A DNA stretch of 64,000 bases from Natronincola peptidivorans (GCF_900111615.1 NZ_FOHU01000001.1:1-64000), one strand, 5' to 3'. Numbered from the stretch's first letter, positions 51,431 through 60,578 are shown. Program-made: numbers and translations. Notes: generated from the sequence alone by a model not told the origin.

Positions 51431-52708
51431 ATGAGAAAAGTCATTTGCTGGGGGATAATTTACATAATGATAATGGGAATGACGGCTATAACTACAGGCT
51501 GTGCTAGGGAAGAGGAAGAATTACCAGGGGAAGAAGCTCCAGAAGAAGAATTAAGAATACCCTTTGGGGATGTACCAGCTCCGGAAGATATGATTGTAGA
51601 TGCTGCTCACTGGAAAGATAGATATCCCATGATTTATGAATCCTTTCTAAGAACCTCTAGAATGGGAGATTTTACAGTGGAAGATAGTACCTTAGGAGGG
51701 TTGCATCCTGCTGATTATTTAGAGAAATACCCCAATATAAAAATACTGTATGATGGGATAGGCTTTTCAAAAGAATATTATGTGGCAAGAGGGCACTATT
51801 ATGCTTTAGAGGACGTTATTAATACCGCCAGGCCAAAGCCAGGTGCCTCTTGTTTGGCTTGCAAGACAGGGGAATACGAAAAGCTCTATGTTGAGCATGG
51901 AGAAGACTTATTTAGAATGGATTTTCATGAGACTGTCCAAGGAGTAGAGCACTCTATAAGCTGCTATACCTGTCATAGAAATGAACCTGGTGAAAATGTA
52001 CATATCACTGCTCCCCATTTTGCTATTGGTCTAACAAAACTAGAAGAAGAACCACCAGCAGGAACACAGGCTTGTGCCCAATGTCATGTAGAATACTATT
52101 TCGATGCTGATACTGGTGAAGTTGTCTTACCTTGGGATAATGGTATTGAAATCGATGAAATAGAAGCATATTTTGATGAAAGAGGATTCTATGATTGGAA
52201 GCATCCAAGAACAGGTACACCTTTAATAAAAGTACAGCATCCGGAGTTCGAGATGTATACAGGAAGTATTCATGATAGAATGAGAATAAGCTGTATGGAT
52301 TGTCATATGCCGATGGTGGAGGAGGAGGGAGAAACCTACAGATCCCATTGGGCAAAGAGTCCATTAAAAACTGTAGAAGAATCCTGTGGACAATGTCATC
52401 AGGATGCCGAGGGAATTATAACCCAAACAGAAGATATACAACGAGAGATAGATGAAATGCAGGTAGAGGTTAGTGATATGCTAGTAAAGCTGATAGAAGA
52501 TTTTGCCGCAGCATTAGATGAAAGAACAATGGAACAGGATGTGGTTCAACAGCTACAAACCTTACATCGCAGGGCACAGTATCGTTGGGATTTTGTAATG
52601 GTAGAGAATTCGACAGGGTTTCATAATGCCTCTAAAGCAAGAAAAGCATTAGAGGAAGCAAAGGAATTTGCTCAGGAGGCTTTAGATTTATTAGCAGAAC
52701 AGGAATAG
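51431..52708 (+). CDS. nrfA: pentaheme cytochrome c nitrite reductase (NrfA-like) lipoprotein
   Basis: A 425-residue exported multiheme protein that reduces nitrite to ammonium in its family. It has a lipoprotein signal with lipobox TTGC (Cys24). The first haem motif is CLACK (141-145), the CxxCK site whose Lys is the distinctive active-site ligand of NrfA. Four CxxCH motifs follow, at 178, 215, 288 and 319. HWAKSPL (from His306) matches the conserved NrfA His-Ser-Pro region. No nrfH quinol-oxidising partner is present. The cytochrome c assembly genes follow, so the cluster supplies its own maturation. The N-terminal lipid anchor may replace NrfH anchoring. Confidence 0.9.
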   Translation: MRKVICWGIIYIMIMGMTAITTGCAREEEELPGEEAPEEELRIPFGDVPAPEDMIVDAAHWKDRYPMIYESFLRTSRMGDFTVEDSTLGGLHPADYLEKYPNIKILYDGIGFSKEYYVARGHYYALEDVINTARPKPGASCLACKTGEYEKLYVEHGEDLFRMDFHETVQGVEHSISCYTCHRNEPGENVHITAPHFAIGLTKLEEEPPAGTQACAQCHVEYYFDADTGEVVLPWDNGIEIDEIEAYFDERGFYDWKHPRTGTPLIKVQHPEFEMYTGSIHDRMRISCMDCHMPMVEEEGETYRSHWAKSPLKTVEESCGQCHQDAEGIITQTEDIQREIDEMQVEVSDMLVKLIEDFAAALDERTMEQDVVQQLQTLHRRAQYRWDFVMVENSTGFHNASKARKALEEAKEFAQEALDLLAEQE

Positions 52709-52717
52709 ATATAAACT

Positions 52718-52776
52718 ATAAAATCAATCACTACCAACAATGGAATAATACTAAAGTTGGTAGTGATTGATTTTAT
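52718..52776. terminator. long hairpin after nrfA
   Basis: A perfect 21-bp stem: 52718-52738 (starts ATAAAATCAATC) pairs with 52756-52776, with a 17-base loop. It ends the nrfA transcript and may partly separate it from resB. Confidence 0.88.
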
Positions 52777-52905
52777 GTATAGAAGAAGCTAAATTTGTAT
52801 AGAATCTCAGAAAGACATAGCTTCTGAGAGAAAAAGGTAAATCCTCTAAAATAATGTTAAAGAATTTTGAGAACACAAAAAAGAGAAATGTAGGGATGTG
52901 ATAAA

Positions 52906-54177
52906 ATGAGGGATACTGGCAACACTTTCAATAGACTGATCTCTTTTCTAAAGTCAATGAGATTTGGTTTAGTTTTATTAGGTGCATTAGGAGTGCTTTC
53001 TATTATTGGTTCCTTTATACCACAAGGGAGAGATGTAGCTTTTTATCATAATCATTATTCCCCAAACAAGACTAAGGCAATACTAGTTTTAAAGATGGAC
53101 GATATTTATCATTCTTTTTATTTTATTGTATTATTTGGGGCCTTATGCTTAAATCTGTTTTTATGCAGTATTTCAAGGCTAAGTTCAATACTAAAGAAAA
53201 TAAAGGAAATCCCAGATTATAAAACCCTAGAAAAATTAGATAAGAAAACTCAGGATGAAAGCTTGGATAAGGATAGTATAATTAAGGTTTTCAAAGAGTA
53301 TGGTTTTAAAAGGTTTAATAGGATTGAAAAGAAAAATAATAAAATAGTATATTATAGCAAAAAAAATTCCATTAGTTATTTAGGTTCTTGGTTGATTCAT
53401 ACCGGCATACTATTGACGATTGTGTTTTATGGATATGGGCAACTAACGTATTTTACTACAAATGTATATGGTGTCCCAGGGGAAGCTAAAGAGGTTCTAG
53501 GAACAGCTTATCGCATAGAAATCAATGATTTCAACATCCAGTATAGAGAGGATGGTACTGTAGAACAATATATTTCTCAGGTAGATTTGAAACAGCAGGA
53601 TGGAGATTTTATAAAAACAGAAGAAATCTATGTAAATAATCCTATGCGGTATCAAGGATATGCCTTTTATCAAACTGCTACAGGTTGGGCAACGGATATA
53701 AAAATCTTTAGGGAGGAAGAGTTGATTAAAGAAGATATTTTCTATGAGTCTACATCCATTATGGATGAAAACTCCCAAGTGCTTATCCAATTTACTAGGT
53801 TTTATCCTGACTTTTTATTCAATGACAGAGGGATCATCAATCTATCAAACCAACTCAATAATCCAAGGGTACTATATTCAATATTTTTTAGAGGAGAAAG
53901 GATGGCTATGAATGTAGCTGCAATGGGAGAAGCTATTCAATGGAATGAGTTTACTTTTATCTTTAACAACCCTCAAAGATATACTTATTTTCAGGTAAAT
54001 AAAATGAAAGGGAAACTAGGTGTATTGATAGGCTCTTTATTATTGATACTAGGACTTTATTTATGTTTTTATAGAAGACCAAAGGAACTAGTGATTATTA
54101 AAAATGATAATATTTTACAGATTTTTGGCAATAATCAAAGCATAAAAGATATTGGTTTTAATCAAAAGGAGGAATAA
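52906..54177 (+). CDS. resB: cytochrome c biogenesis protein ResB (CcsB)
   Basis: A 423-residue ResB/Ccs1 protein of system II haem delivery. It has three N-terminal membrane helices (starting SMRFGLVLLGALGVLSIIGS), a large extracytoplasmic domain (about 165-370) and one C-terminal helix. VNNPMRYQGYAFYQTATGW is the family signature. It ferries haem with CcsA to apocytochromes such as the NrfA protein upstream. It precedes ccsA directly. Confidence 0.93.
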   Translation: MRDTGNTFNRLISFLKSMRFGLVLLGALGVLSIIGSFIPQGRDVAFYHNHYSPNKTKAILVLKMDDIYHSFYFIVLFGALCLNLFLCSISRLSSILKKIKEIPDYKTLEKLDKKTQDESLDKDSIIKVFKEYGFKRFNRIEKKNNKIVYYSKKNSISYLGSWLIHTGILLTIVFYGYGQLTYFTTNVYGVPGEAKEVLGTAYRIEINDFNIQYREDGTVEQYISQVDLKQQDGDFIKTEEIYVNNPMRYQGYAFYQTATGWATDIKIFREEELIKEDIFYESTSIMDENSQVLIQFTRFYPDFLFNDRGIINLSNQLNNPRVLYSIFFRGERMAMNVAAMGEAIQWNEFTFIFNNPQRYTYFQVNKMKGKLGVLIGSLLLILGLYLCFYRRPKELVIIKNDNILQIFGNNQSIKDIGFNQKEE

Positions 54178-54178
54178 T

Positions 54179-54991
54179 ATGCTGGATGAGGGACATAGCT
54201 TTGTTGCAACATTAGTTTTTTATAGTTTATCAATGGTATGCTATTTTATCTTTTTTATGCTGCGAAATGAAAAATTTTCTTCCTATGGTAGTCTTTTAGT
54301 AAAGGTTGGAATCCTTTTTCATACCATAGCTTTATCGAGTAGAACTGTAATGGCCAGTAGGTTGCCATTGGCTAATCAATACGAATTTGCTACCAGCTTT
54401 GCATGGGGAATTGCTATAAGCTTTGTTGGATTCGAATGGAAGTATAGATTTAAGGCGTTGGGGACCTTTGTTACTCCTATTATTCTTTTAGTAGGCTTCT
54501 ATGCTGCGTTGCAAACAAGAGATATAAGACCTTTGATGCCAGCATTACAAAGCAATTGGATTACTATCCATGTTAGTACAGCAATTTTTAGCTATGGAGC
54601 TTTTGCCATCGCTTGCGGCATATCTATTATGTTTTTAATCAGAGATAGGTTCCAAGAGGATGGTTTTATCAAAGAGTATATTCCTAATTTTGAGATCCTA
54701 GACATGATAAGCTATCGAGCTATAGCATTAGGGTTTATTATGCTGACAGTGGTGATTATTAGTGGCGCTATATGGGCAGAAAAAGCATGGGGAAGGTATT
54801 GGCAGTGGGACCCAAAGGAAACCTGGTCTTTTATAACCTGGATTATCTATGCAATTTATTTGCATGTAAGATTATCAAAGGGCTGGAAAAATAAAAAAGC
54901 TGCATGGTTTGCGATTTTAGGCTTTATAGCTATTTTGTTTACCTATATAGGTGTAAATACCTTATTAGTAGGGTACCATTCCTATGCATAA
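54179..54991 (+). CDS. ccsA: cytochrome c biogenesis protein CcsA (ResC)
   Basis: A 270-residue haem exporter and ligase of system II. It has eight or so membrane helices and the tryptophan-rich WWD-type motif WGRYWQWDPKETWSFITW, plus conserved His residues (HVSTAIFSYGA, LVGYHSYA) as haem ligands. The ATG at 54179 has AAAGGAGG about 7 bases before it and lies 1 base after the resB stop, so it is coupled to resB. Confidence 0.94.
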   Translation: MLDEGHSFVATLVFYSLSMVCYFIFFMLRNEKFSSYGSLLVKVGILFHTIALSSRTVMASRLPLANQYEFATSFAWGIAISFVGFEWKYRFKALGTFVTPIILLVGFYAALQTRDIRPLMPALQSNWITIHVSTAIFSYGAFAIACGISIMFLIRDRFQEDGFIKEYIPNFEILDMISYRAIALGFIMLTVVIISGAIWAEKAWGRYWQWDPKETWSFITWIIYAIYLHVRLSKGWKNKKAAWFAILGFIAILFTYIGVNTLLVGYHSYA

Positions 54992-55043
54992 GCATGGGAA
55001 TATATGCTATAATGAATTATAAGAATAGAGGAAGGTGAAGCAT

Positions 55044-55547
55044 ATGAAGATGAGAATAATATTTATAATAATTGTAACACTTATGCTTTCTCTAATTGGT
55101 TGCACAGCAGATGAGATACAAGACCCGACAAACCAAACAGAAGCTAATGAAACAGAAGAAGATATAAATTATACACCTATAGTAGAGGTAAACCAGTTTT
55201 TGGAAAGTGATCAATTAAGGGAAAGATTATTGGAGGCTACAGCTATAGAGTTAAAGGATACTGAGAATAATACAATTGGGATGATACAGGAGAGAGAAAA
55301 AATCATTAATCTAGTGGATAGCTTTTTCACTTATACAATAAAGGAAGAATTGGAGACAAATCAGAGTAGTGAAATTATAGGTCCAATAAACTTTTATTTT
55401 ACCAACAGCGAGGATATTTATGGCTTGATGAATAATGAATTTATTTATCTTGAAGGTTATTACTTTGTTATAAATAATAGAATAGCAAGGGAACTAGAGA
55501 ATTATTTTAGAGCCAATATAGCAACAGCACCTGTTGGAGAACAGTAA
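55044..55547 (+). CDS. lipoprotein of unknown function
   Basis: A 167-residue protein with a lipoprotein signal (lipobox LIGC), a Thr/Glu/Asn-rich tether and a folded part of about 110 residues with TPIVEVNQFLESDQLRE and a NEFIYLEGYYFVINN stretch. The ATG at 55044 has GGAAGG 8 bases upstream. It follows ccsA by 52 bases and may be the last gene of the cytochrome cluster. No family recognised. Confidence 0.7.
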   Translation: MKMRIIFIIIVTLMLSLIGCTADEIQDPTNQTEANETEEDINYTPIVEVNQFLESDQLRERLLEATAIELKDTENNTIGMIQEREKIINLVDSFFTYTIKEELETNQSSEIIGPINFYFTNSEDIYGLMNNEFIYLEGYYFVINNRIARELENYFRANIATAPVGEQ

Positions 55548-55556
55548 CAGGTGCTG
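55525..55556. terminator. hairpin at the end of the lipoprotein gene
   Basis: CAGCACCTGTT (55525-55535) pairs with AACAGGTGCTG (55546-55556); the stem includes the stop codon region. It lies between convergent genes and may act in both directions; T-runs are weak. Confidence 0.55.
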
Positions 55557-55561
55557 AACTA

Positions 55562-56182
55562 TTAGTCAGATAAGATATCCAAAAAATTCTTCAATATTTT
55601 TGCAGTAATTCCCCAAATAACATAATCCTTATAGATATAGAAGTATACATAATAATCATTAACTCTCCAACGATAGCTATCACCGTTTTGAATAAGATGA
55701 AAGGGGAAGCTCTCATCAGGAATGGTATCTATTTTTAATTTATGGACCAGGGGTTTTTGACTCAGCAAATCCTTAATGGGTACTGTAAAAAGAGAATCTA
55801 CTTCTTTTTCATTAAAGTGAATTGTTTGTAGATCCAAGTTGTGAAGAACACCACAAAAAGGGTAAATAATCATATTAAAGGTAGTAACAATAGGATCTAG
55901 TTTTCCAATGACCTCAATATGATCCTGGGAAACATTTAATTCTTCAACAGTCTCTCTAATGGCTGATTGCTGAAGAGTCTCATTTTTTTCCACTTTGCCT
56001 CCAGGGAAGCATATTTCACCTGGCTGCGTTTTCATATCATAAGAACGAACCTGAAATAATATATGAGGTTCATTCTTTACTTCAATGATAGGAACCAACA
56101 CTGAAGATTTTAATAATGGATGAGCAGAAGATTTTTTCTTCGCCTTGACCTTAAATATTTCTACAATTTTTGAAGAATCCAT
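55562..56182 (-). CDS. Nudix hydrolase, CoA pyrophosphatase type
   Basis: A 206-residue Nudix enzyme. The Nudix box is GGKVEKNETLQQSAIRETVEELNV (G-x5-E-x7-REVEEL-like, with Thr for one hydrophobic/Ala position). The preceding QVRSYDMKTQPGEICFPG matches the extra CoA-specific motif of CoA/acyl-CoA diphosphatases. The ATG at 56182 is 9 bases after GAGG. It would cleave CoA to 4'-phosphopantetheine and 3',5'-ADP. Confidence 0.87.
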   Translation of the reverse strand: MDSSKIVEIFKVKAKKKSSAHPLLKSSVLVPIIEVKNEPHILFQVRSYDMKTQPGEICFPGGKVEKNETLQQSAIRETVEELNVSQDHIEVIGKLDPIVTTFNMIIYPFCGVLHNLDLQTIHFNEKEVDSLFTVPIKDLLSQKPLVHKLKIDTIPDESFPFHLIQNGDSYRWRVNDYYVYFYIYKDYVIWGITAKILKNFLDILSD

Positions 56183-56392
56183 AGTATGAAACACCTCAAC
56201 AAAATATAGTATACTATTTTAGATTATCACATTCATAATATTAATACAAAGTATTCAGGGGTTATATTCGTATGTATATATGTTTATTGAAAAAAAGCTG
56301 ATACTTCTTAGTACATCAGGGTATATTTAAGCTATAATTCAGTAAAGAAAAAACTCTTTAGGTCAAATTTATTTTTATAAAGGAAAAATACC

Positions 56393-56482
56393 ATGAATGA
56401 AGAAGGTATAACTGAGCTTAATAATATTGTACCTATAAGTAGTATATCAAGTACTATATCTAAAAAAGAAATTAATATATAA
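56393..56482 (+). CDS. possible 29-residue peptide
   Basis: ATG at 56393 with AAAGG 9 bases upstream encodes MNEEGITELNNIVPISSISS and nine more residues. It stops right before the ribosome site of the MaoC gene, so it could be a leader peptide. No homologue recognised; coding is uncertain. The rest of 56183-56497 shows nothing supportable. Confidence 0.25.
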   Translation: MNEEGITELNNIVPISSISSTISKKEINI

Positions 56483-56497
56483 GGAGGAGGTTTTATC

Positions 56498-56914
56498 ATG
56501 ATTGGTAAAAAGATAACAGAAATAAGTGTTGGTGACAAAGCAAGTTTTCAAAAAACTATCACGGAAACAGATGTATACTTATATGCGGGGATTACTGGGG
56601 ACTTAAATCCAGCTCATATTAATGAGGAAATGGCGAAGGAATCTATGTTTAAAGAAAGAATTGCTCATGGTATGCTGACAGCTGGATTAATATCTACGAT
56701 ACTAGGTATGTACCTTCCTGGACCAGGAACCATTTATTTAGGGCAGGAACTGAAATTTTTAGCACCAGTAAAATTTGGTGATACAATTAAAGCGGAAGCA
56801 GAAGTCATAGAAAAAAAAGAAGAAAGAAATCGAGTCAAGCTAAAAACTACCTGTACCAATCAAGAGGGTGTTGTTGTTTTAGATGGTATAGCTACAGTAA
56901 TGCCTCCTAAATAG
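56498..56914 (+). CDS. MaoC-like (R)-specific enoyl-CoA hydratase
   Basis: A 138-residue hot-dog-fold hydratase like PhaJ. The catalytic Asp/His pair lies in YAGITGDLNPAHINEE, the dimer motif is RIAHGMLTAGLISTILG, and GPGTIYLGQELKFLAPVKFGD completes the family signature. It converts trans-2-enoyl-CoA to (R)-3-hydroxyacyl-CoA. AAGGAGGAGG precedes the ATG. It stands alone; a role in fatty-acid or branched acyl-CoA metabolism is inferred. Confidence 0.9.
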   Translation: MIGKKITEISVGDKASFQKTITETDVYLYAGITGDLNPAHINEEMAKESMFKERIAHGMLTAGLISTILGMYLPGPGTIYLGQELKFLAPVKFGDTIKAEAEVIEKKEERNRVKLKTTCTNQEGVVVLDGIATVMPPK

Positions 56915-57052
56915 TAGTAATATATAGTCTGTTGCGCAATTTCCAGCTTTATTTATAAACATATAAATATTTTAATATAGCGTTAAAAGGGTGTAAAAAG
57001 TTGGAGAAAAGGTATATATTATACAAATAGACTTTTATCAGGAGGGTTATTT

Positions 57053-57583
57053 ATGAAGATTTATACTAAAACAGGTGATACTGGAGAAACTAGTTTATAT
57101 GATGGAAAAAGAATTAAAAAAGATGATATTAGAGTAGAAAGCTATGGAACCATTGATGAACTAAATTCTACATTAGGCTTTGCTAGAAATTTTATTGAGG
57201 ATGAAAAAATTATTGATATTATTTATAGGATTCAAAGAGAACTATTTGATGTAGCAGGGGAATTGGCTACAGAAGATAGAGAAAAATTTCCTGAGAAGAT
57301 TGCTAAAGAGCATGTGGATTTTTTAGAAAATATTATTGATGAATATCTTGCTAAGATTGAAGAAGTCAATGCATTTATCATACCAGGCACCAATAAAGCC
57401 TCTGCAAGTCTACATGTAGCTAGGACCATATGCCGCAGAGCAGAAAGAAGAATCTTGACTTTGAACAGAGAAGTAAATGTAAACCCTGTATTGATCAAAT
57501 ATGTTAACCGTTTGTCGGATACCATTTATACTATTGCAAGATATCTAGAAAGTCAGCTAAAATACGTAGAGTTTAAAAAATAG
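57053..57583 (+). CDS. cob(I)alamin adenosyltransferase, PduO type
   Basis: A 176-residue ATP:corrinoid adenosyltransferase. It starts MKIYTKTGDTGETSLYDGKR, with VESYGTIDELNSTLG and the ATP/cobalamin-binding ASLHVARTICRRAERR near the C-terminal third. It makes adenosylcobalamin for B12 enzymes. I looked for a cobalamin riboswitch upstream and found none. The hpt gene follows by 29 bases. Confidence 0.94.
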   Translation: MKIYTKTGDTGETSLYDGKRIKKDDIRVESYGTIDELNSTLGFARNFIEDEKIIDIIYRIQRELFDVAGELATEDREKFPEKIAKEHVDFLENIIDEYLAKIEEVNAFIIPGTNKASASLHVARTICRRAERRILTLNREVNVNPVLIKYVNRLSDTIYTIARYLESQLKYVEFKK

Positions 57584-57612
57584 ATACTGTAAGTCAGAGG
57601 AGCTGAAGAAAG

Positions 57613-58152
57613 ATGCTGAAAGATGATATTAAAGAGATACTATTTACTAAAGAAAAAATAGCTAAGAAAGTTGAAGAATTGGGTAAGAAGATTACCGAGG
57701 ATTATGAAGGTAAAGAACTAATCATCATTGGTGTTTTAAAGGGTGCAAATATTTTTTTAGGAGATTTAATTAGAAAGATTAATATCCCACTTTATATTGA
57801 TTTTATGGCAGTATCTAGTTATGGACTTTCTACAGAGAGCTCAGGTGTGGTAAGGATATTAAAGGATTTAGATCTAGAGATAGAAAACAAACATGTATTA
57901 ATTATAGAGGACATTGTAGATACCGGTTTGACTTTAAAATATATTACGGAAAATTTGAAATCAAGAAAACTAGAGAGTCTACAAATATGCACACTATTAG
58001 ATAAACCGTCCAAAAGAAAATGTGATTTAGATATAGCCTATATTGGCTTTGAAATACCAGATGAATTTATCGTTGGTTATGGCATTGATTATGCAGAACA
58101 ATATAGAAATCTACCATACATTGCCACATTAAAAAAAGAAATCTATTTATAG
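57613..58152 (+). CDS. hpt: hypoxanthine phosphoribosyltransferase
   Basis: A 179-residue purine-salvage enzyme. The PRPP motif is VLIIEDIVDTGLTLKYI. The pyrophosphate loop IIGVLKGANIFLGDL and the flexible-loop region AVSSYGLSTESSG are in place, and DEFIVGYGIDYAEQYRNLPYI closes the family signature. It probably shares a transcript with the adenosyltransferase gene upstream. Confidence 0.95.
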   Translation: MLKDDIKEILFTKEKIAKKVEELGKKITEDYEGKELIIIGVLKGANIFLGDLIRKINIPLYIDFMAVSSYGLSTESSGVVRILKDLDLEIENKHVLIIEDIVDTGLTLKYITENLKSRKLESLQICTLLDKPSKRKCDLDIAYIGFEIPDEFIVGYGIDYAEQYRNLPYIATLKKEIYL

Positions 58153-58228
58153 AATAAAAAACTTCGTATAGTTAGAAGATAAATGCTCCATACTATTATT
58201 AAATCCAAAGTTAAGGAGGATTTTAATA

Positions 58229-58402
58229 ATGAATGGTGCTGTTAACTTTCAAGAAATAAAGCAACGTTTTTTGCAAGCAGATGTAGATGGAAAAATAGAA
58301 ATATATACAACAACCCAAGGATTAACAGTTGAACAGTTTAAAGAATTACTACAAAGCTTTCCACTTCAGCATTTAGATAAATTAGAAAAAGCAATGGCTT
58401 AA
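58229..58402 (+). CDS. 57-residue hypothetical protein
   Basis: ATG with AAGGAGG 8 bases upstream encodes a soluble, mainly helical peptide beginning MNGAVNFQEIKQRFLQADVD, with GLTVEQFKELLQSFPLQHL later and no Cys or membrane segment. It has its own terminator (58416). The strong ribosome site and intact length support a real gene. Family not recognised. Confidence 0.7.
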   Translation: MNGAVNFQEIKQRFLQADVDGKIEIYTTTQGLTVEQFKELLQSFPLQHLDKLEKAMA

Positions 58403-58415
58403 ATCCTAACTTATT

Positions 58416-58452
58416 AAACCTTCTTAAAAACAATTTAGGAAGGTTTTTGTTT
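58416..58452 (+). terminator. terminator of the 57-residue gene
   Basis: AAACCTTCTTAAA pairs with TTTAGGAAGGTTT (one mismatch) and runs into TTTTGTTTTTG. Confidence 0.75.
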
Positions 58453-58489
58453 TTGACTATTCATTTTAAAAGCCAAGGAGGTTAAACAT

Positions 58490-58753
58490 ATGAAAAGTAA
58501 ATTAATAGCCGTCCAAGAGGGCCTTCACGAAACGGCAGAGCTATTAAAAAAACAAGGATATAGGGTAACCACCATAGACCAAGCAAATGAGCCTATAGAT
58601 GTAATCATATATTCTAGTAAAAATAAAGAGTATTTAGCCCATAATATGAGGGGAAATATAAGCATTCCCTCCTATAATCAATTTGTTAAAATGATTAATG
58701 TTGATGAAGTAGGAATAAACAATATAATAAACAATGTAGAAGAATTAGAATAA
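58490..58753 (+). CDS. UPF0180 (YkuS-like) protein
   Basis: An 87-residue protein of the UPF0180/YkuS family. The N-terminal VQEGLHETAELLKKQGYRV and the VDVIIYS-type strand are typical. It has no catalytic motif or membrane helix; function unknown. CCAAGGAGG stands about 10 bases before the ATG. It is monocistronic between terminators. Confidence 0.85.
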   Translation: MKSKLIAVQEGLHETAELLKKQGYRVTTIDQANEPIDVIIYSSKNKEYLAHNMRGNISIPSYNQFVKMINVDEVGINNIINNVEELE

Positions 58754-58788
58754 AAAACCATAGTTTAAGAATACTATGGTTTTTTTTG
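58754..58788 (+). terminator. terminator after UPF0180 gene
   Basis: AAAACCATAGT (58754-58764) pairs with ACTATGGTTTT (from 58773), with eight T in the tail. Confidence 0.88.
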
Positions 58789-58818
58789 GAAAAAATCATT
58801 AGTGAGGAGGGAATCACT

Positions 58819-59823
58819 TTGAAAAAAATACAAAGCTTTTTACAAACCTTTAAGGAAAAGTACAAAGAGTATAAAAGGAATCGTTCAAACAGTAGAAGAT
58901 TTAAAGCCTTCTATTATAGCAGTAAAGAAGATAAAAGAAGTGATGTAGCTAAAATCATAGATTATGTGCTAATTAGAATAATAATATTTTTTGCTGTGTT
59001 GTTATCAGTATATTTGAGGGGGTTTACATTATATATTTCTGTCTTAGCATCAGCAATGGCATTAACTATGTATCATATTATTTCGATACCAATTAGAAAT
59101 AAAAGATTGATGGGTTACAAAAAAGAAAAAAGAAAAATTATTGCTCATCAGAGAGTATATAAAGAGATATTAAACAAAACAGAAGAAGAGATGAAGGAAT
59201 ATATGACAAAGGTTTTTGAGAAAGTTGGCTTTGCTAATATACAATCTATTGATAATCACCATAAATCTATATTGCTACAAGCCTCTCACAACGATAATAA
59301 TATTTTAATTGGTTGTTATGTATACAAGAATGATTTTGATGTTGAATTAAAAGAACTAAAAGAATTTGTGTGTCAGTTAACAGCATATGATATAAAAAAA
59401 GGAATTATAGTTACAACTTCTGATTTCACCCATGATTGCAATGTTTTTATAGAGCATTTAAGTGAAAACTATAGGTTATTATTATTAAACAAAGATAAAC
59501 TGTTAAACATAATAGAAACTACTGAAATGTTACCACCTGAAGAAGAAATAGATGAAGCTATAGAAAACCAAATAAGTAAAAAAAAGAAAAATTGGTCAAG
59601 ATATAAAACCGCTGCTTTGTCTAGTAAGAAAATAAAAGGATACTTTCTATTAACCATCTATCTTAGCATAGCGGCTTTTTATACTCCTTATACAGTTTAT
59701 TACATGATTTTTGCAGGTATTACTATGTTTTTAGCGTTGACTACATTCATTATTGACTATAACAATAAAAGGAAAATCCAAGAAGATAAAATAGAGGTAC
59801 AAGACCTATTTCAAAGCTTGTAG
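58819..59823 (+). CDS. membrane protein with degenerate Mrr-type endonuclease fold
   Basis: A 334-residue protein. A basic N-terminus is followed by two membrane helices (about 50-95), a cytoplasmic domain (about 115-235) and two C-terminal helices (about 270-315). The central domain resembles Mrr/restriction-endonuclease-like modules. It has the entry MTKVFEKVGFANIQSID and the late motif KKGIIVTTSDFTHDCNVFIE followed by YRLLLLNKDKLLNII. The catalytic D..QxK is not evident where expected (ILIGCYVYKND), so it may be inactive or a ligand sensor. The TTG at 58819 has GAGGAGG 8 bases upstream. Confidence 0.6.
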   Translation: MKKIQSFLQTFKEKYKEYKRNRSNSRRFKAFYYSSKEDKRSDVAKIIDYVLIRIIIFFAVLLSVYLRGFTLYISVLASAMALTMYHIISIPIRNKRLMGYKKEKRKIIAHQRVYKEILNKTEEEMKEYMTKVFEKVGFANIQSIDNHHKSILLQASHNDNNILIGCYVYKNDFDVELKELKEFVCQLTAYDIKKGIIVTTSDFTHDCNVFIEHLSENYRLLLLNKDKLLNIIETTEMLPPEEEIDEAIENQISKKKKNWSRYKTAALSSKKIKGYFLLTIYLSIAAFYTPYTVYYMIFAGITMFLALTTFIIDYNNKRKIQEDKIEVQDLFQSL

Positions 59824-59982
59824 ACGAGAAAAAGATAACAATCTCTATATCAGTATTTCCCATGCAATTAAAAAAGAGGATAATCTTAGGAGATATTTGA
59901 TTTTTTTATATAAAAATCGTATAATGAGGATGAAGAATAAACAAAAACCATATTGACATTTATTTAACAAGGAGGAATTATG

Positions 59983-60561
59983 ATGGGAGAAAAGAAGCTA
60001 CCAATCGCATTATCAAATCGTCATCTTCATTTAAGCCAAGAGCATATCGAAATATTATTTGGTGAAGGCTATGAGTTAAATAAATTTAAAGATTTATCTC
60101 AACCTGGACAATTTGCAGCACAAGAAAAAGTTGACTTAGTAGGACCTAAAGGCACATTAAAGGGAGTTCGGGTTTTAGGACCAGCTAGACCTAACACACA
60201 AATTGAAATATCATTGACAGATGGATTCGTTTTAGGTGTAACACCACCTGTGAGAGACTCTGGGGATGTGGCAGGAAGTCCGGCAGTAAAAATTGTAGGA
60301 CCAAAAGGAGAAGTACAATTAAAAGAAGGTGTATTAGCCGCTTCTAGACATATTCATATGCATACAGATGATGCAGAAAAATTTGGGGTAGAAGATAAAC
60401 AAAGAGTAAAAGTAAGAACTACTGGAGAGAGAGCAGTTGTATTTGAAAATGTATTAGTAAGAGTACATCCAACATTTGCCTTAGAAATGCATGTAGATAT
60501 TGATGAAGGAAATGCTGCAGGAATAAAAAATGGTGAATTAGTAGAACTAATTACTGAATAA
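59983..60561 (+). CDS. pduL: PduL-type phosphate acyltransferase
   Basis: A 192-residue zinc-dependent phosphotransacylase (acyl-CoA + Pi to acyl-phosphate). Zinc-binding His are in SNRHLHLSQ and AASRHIHMHTDD, and KFKDLSQPGQFAAQEKVDLVGP and HPTFALEMHVDIDEGNAAG are family signatures. It lacks the N-terminal encapsulation peptide of microcompartment PduL and there are no shell genes, so it is cytosolic. The ATG at 59983 has better spacing from AAGGAGG than that at 59980. It precedes deoC by 17 bases. Confidence 0.93.
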   Translation: MGEKKLPIALSNRHLHLSQEHIEILFGEGYELNKFKDLSQPGQFAAQEKVDLVGPKGTLKGVRVLGPARPNTQIEISLTDGFVLGVTPPVRDSGDVAGSPAVKIVGPKGEVQLKEGVLAASRHIHMHTDDAEKFGVEDKQRVKVRTTGERAVVFENVLVRVHPTFALEMHVDIDEGNAAGIKNGELVELITE

Positions 60562-60578
60562 GATAGGTGAGAAAAGAT

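Noticed and set aside
56915..57052. Possible cobalamin riboswitch before the adenosyltransferase gene
   Set aside because: The gap is only about 140 bases and lacks the B12-box core; no terminator or sequestering stem is seen.
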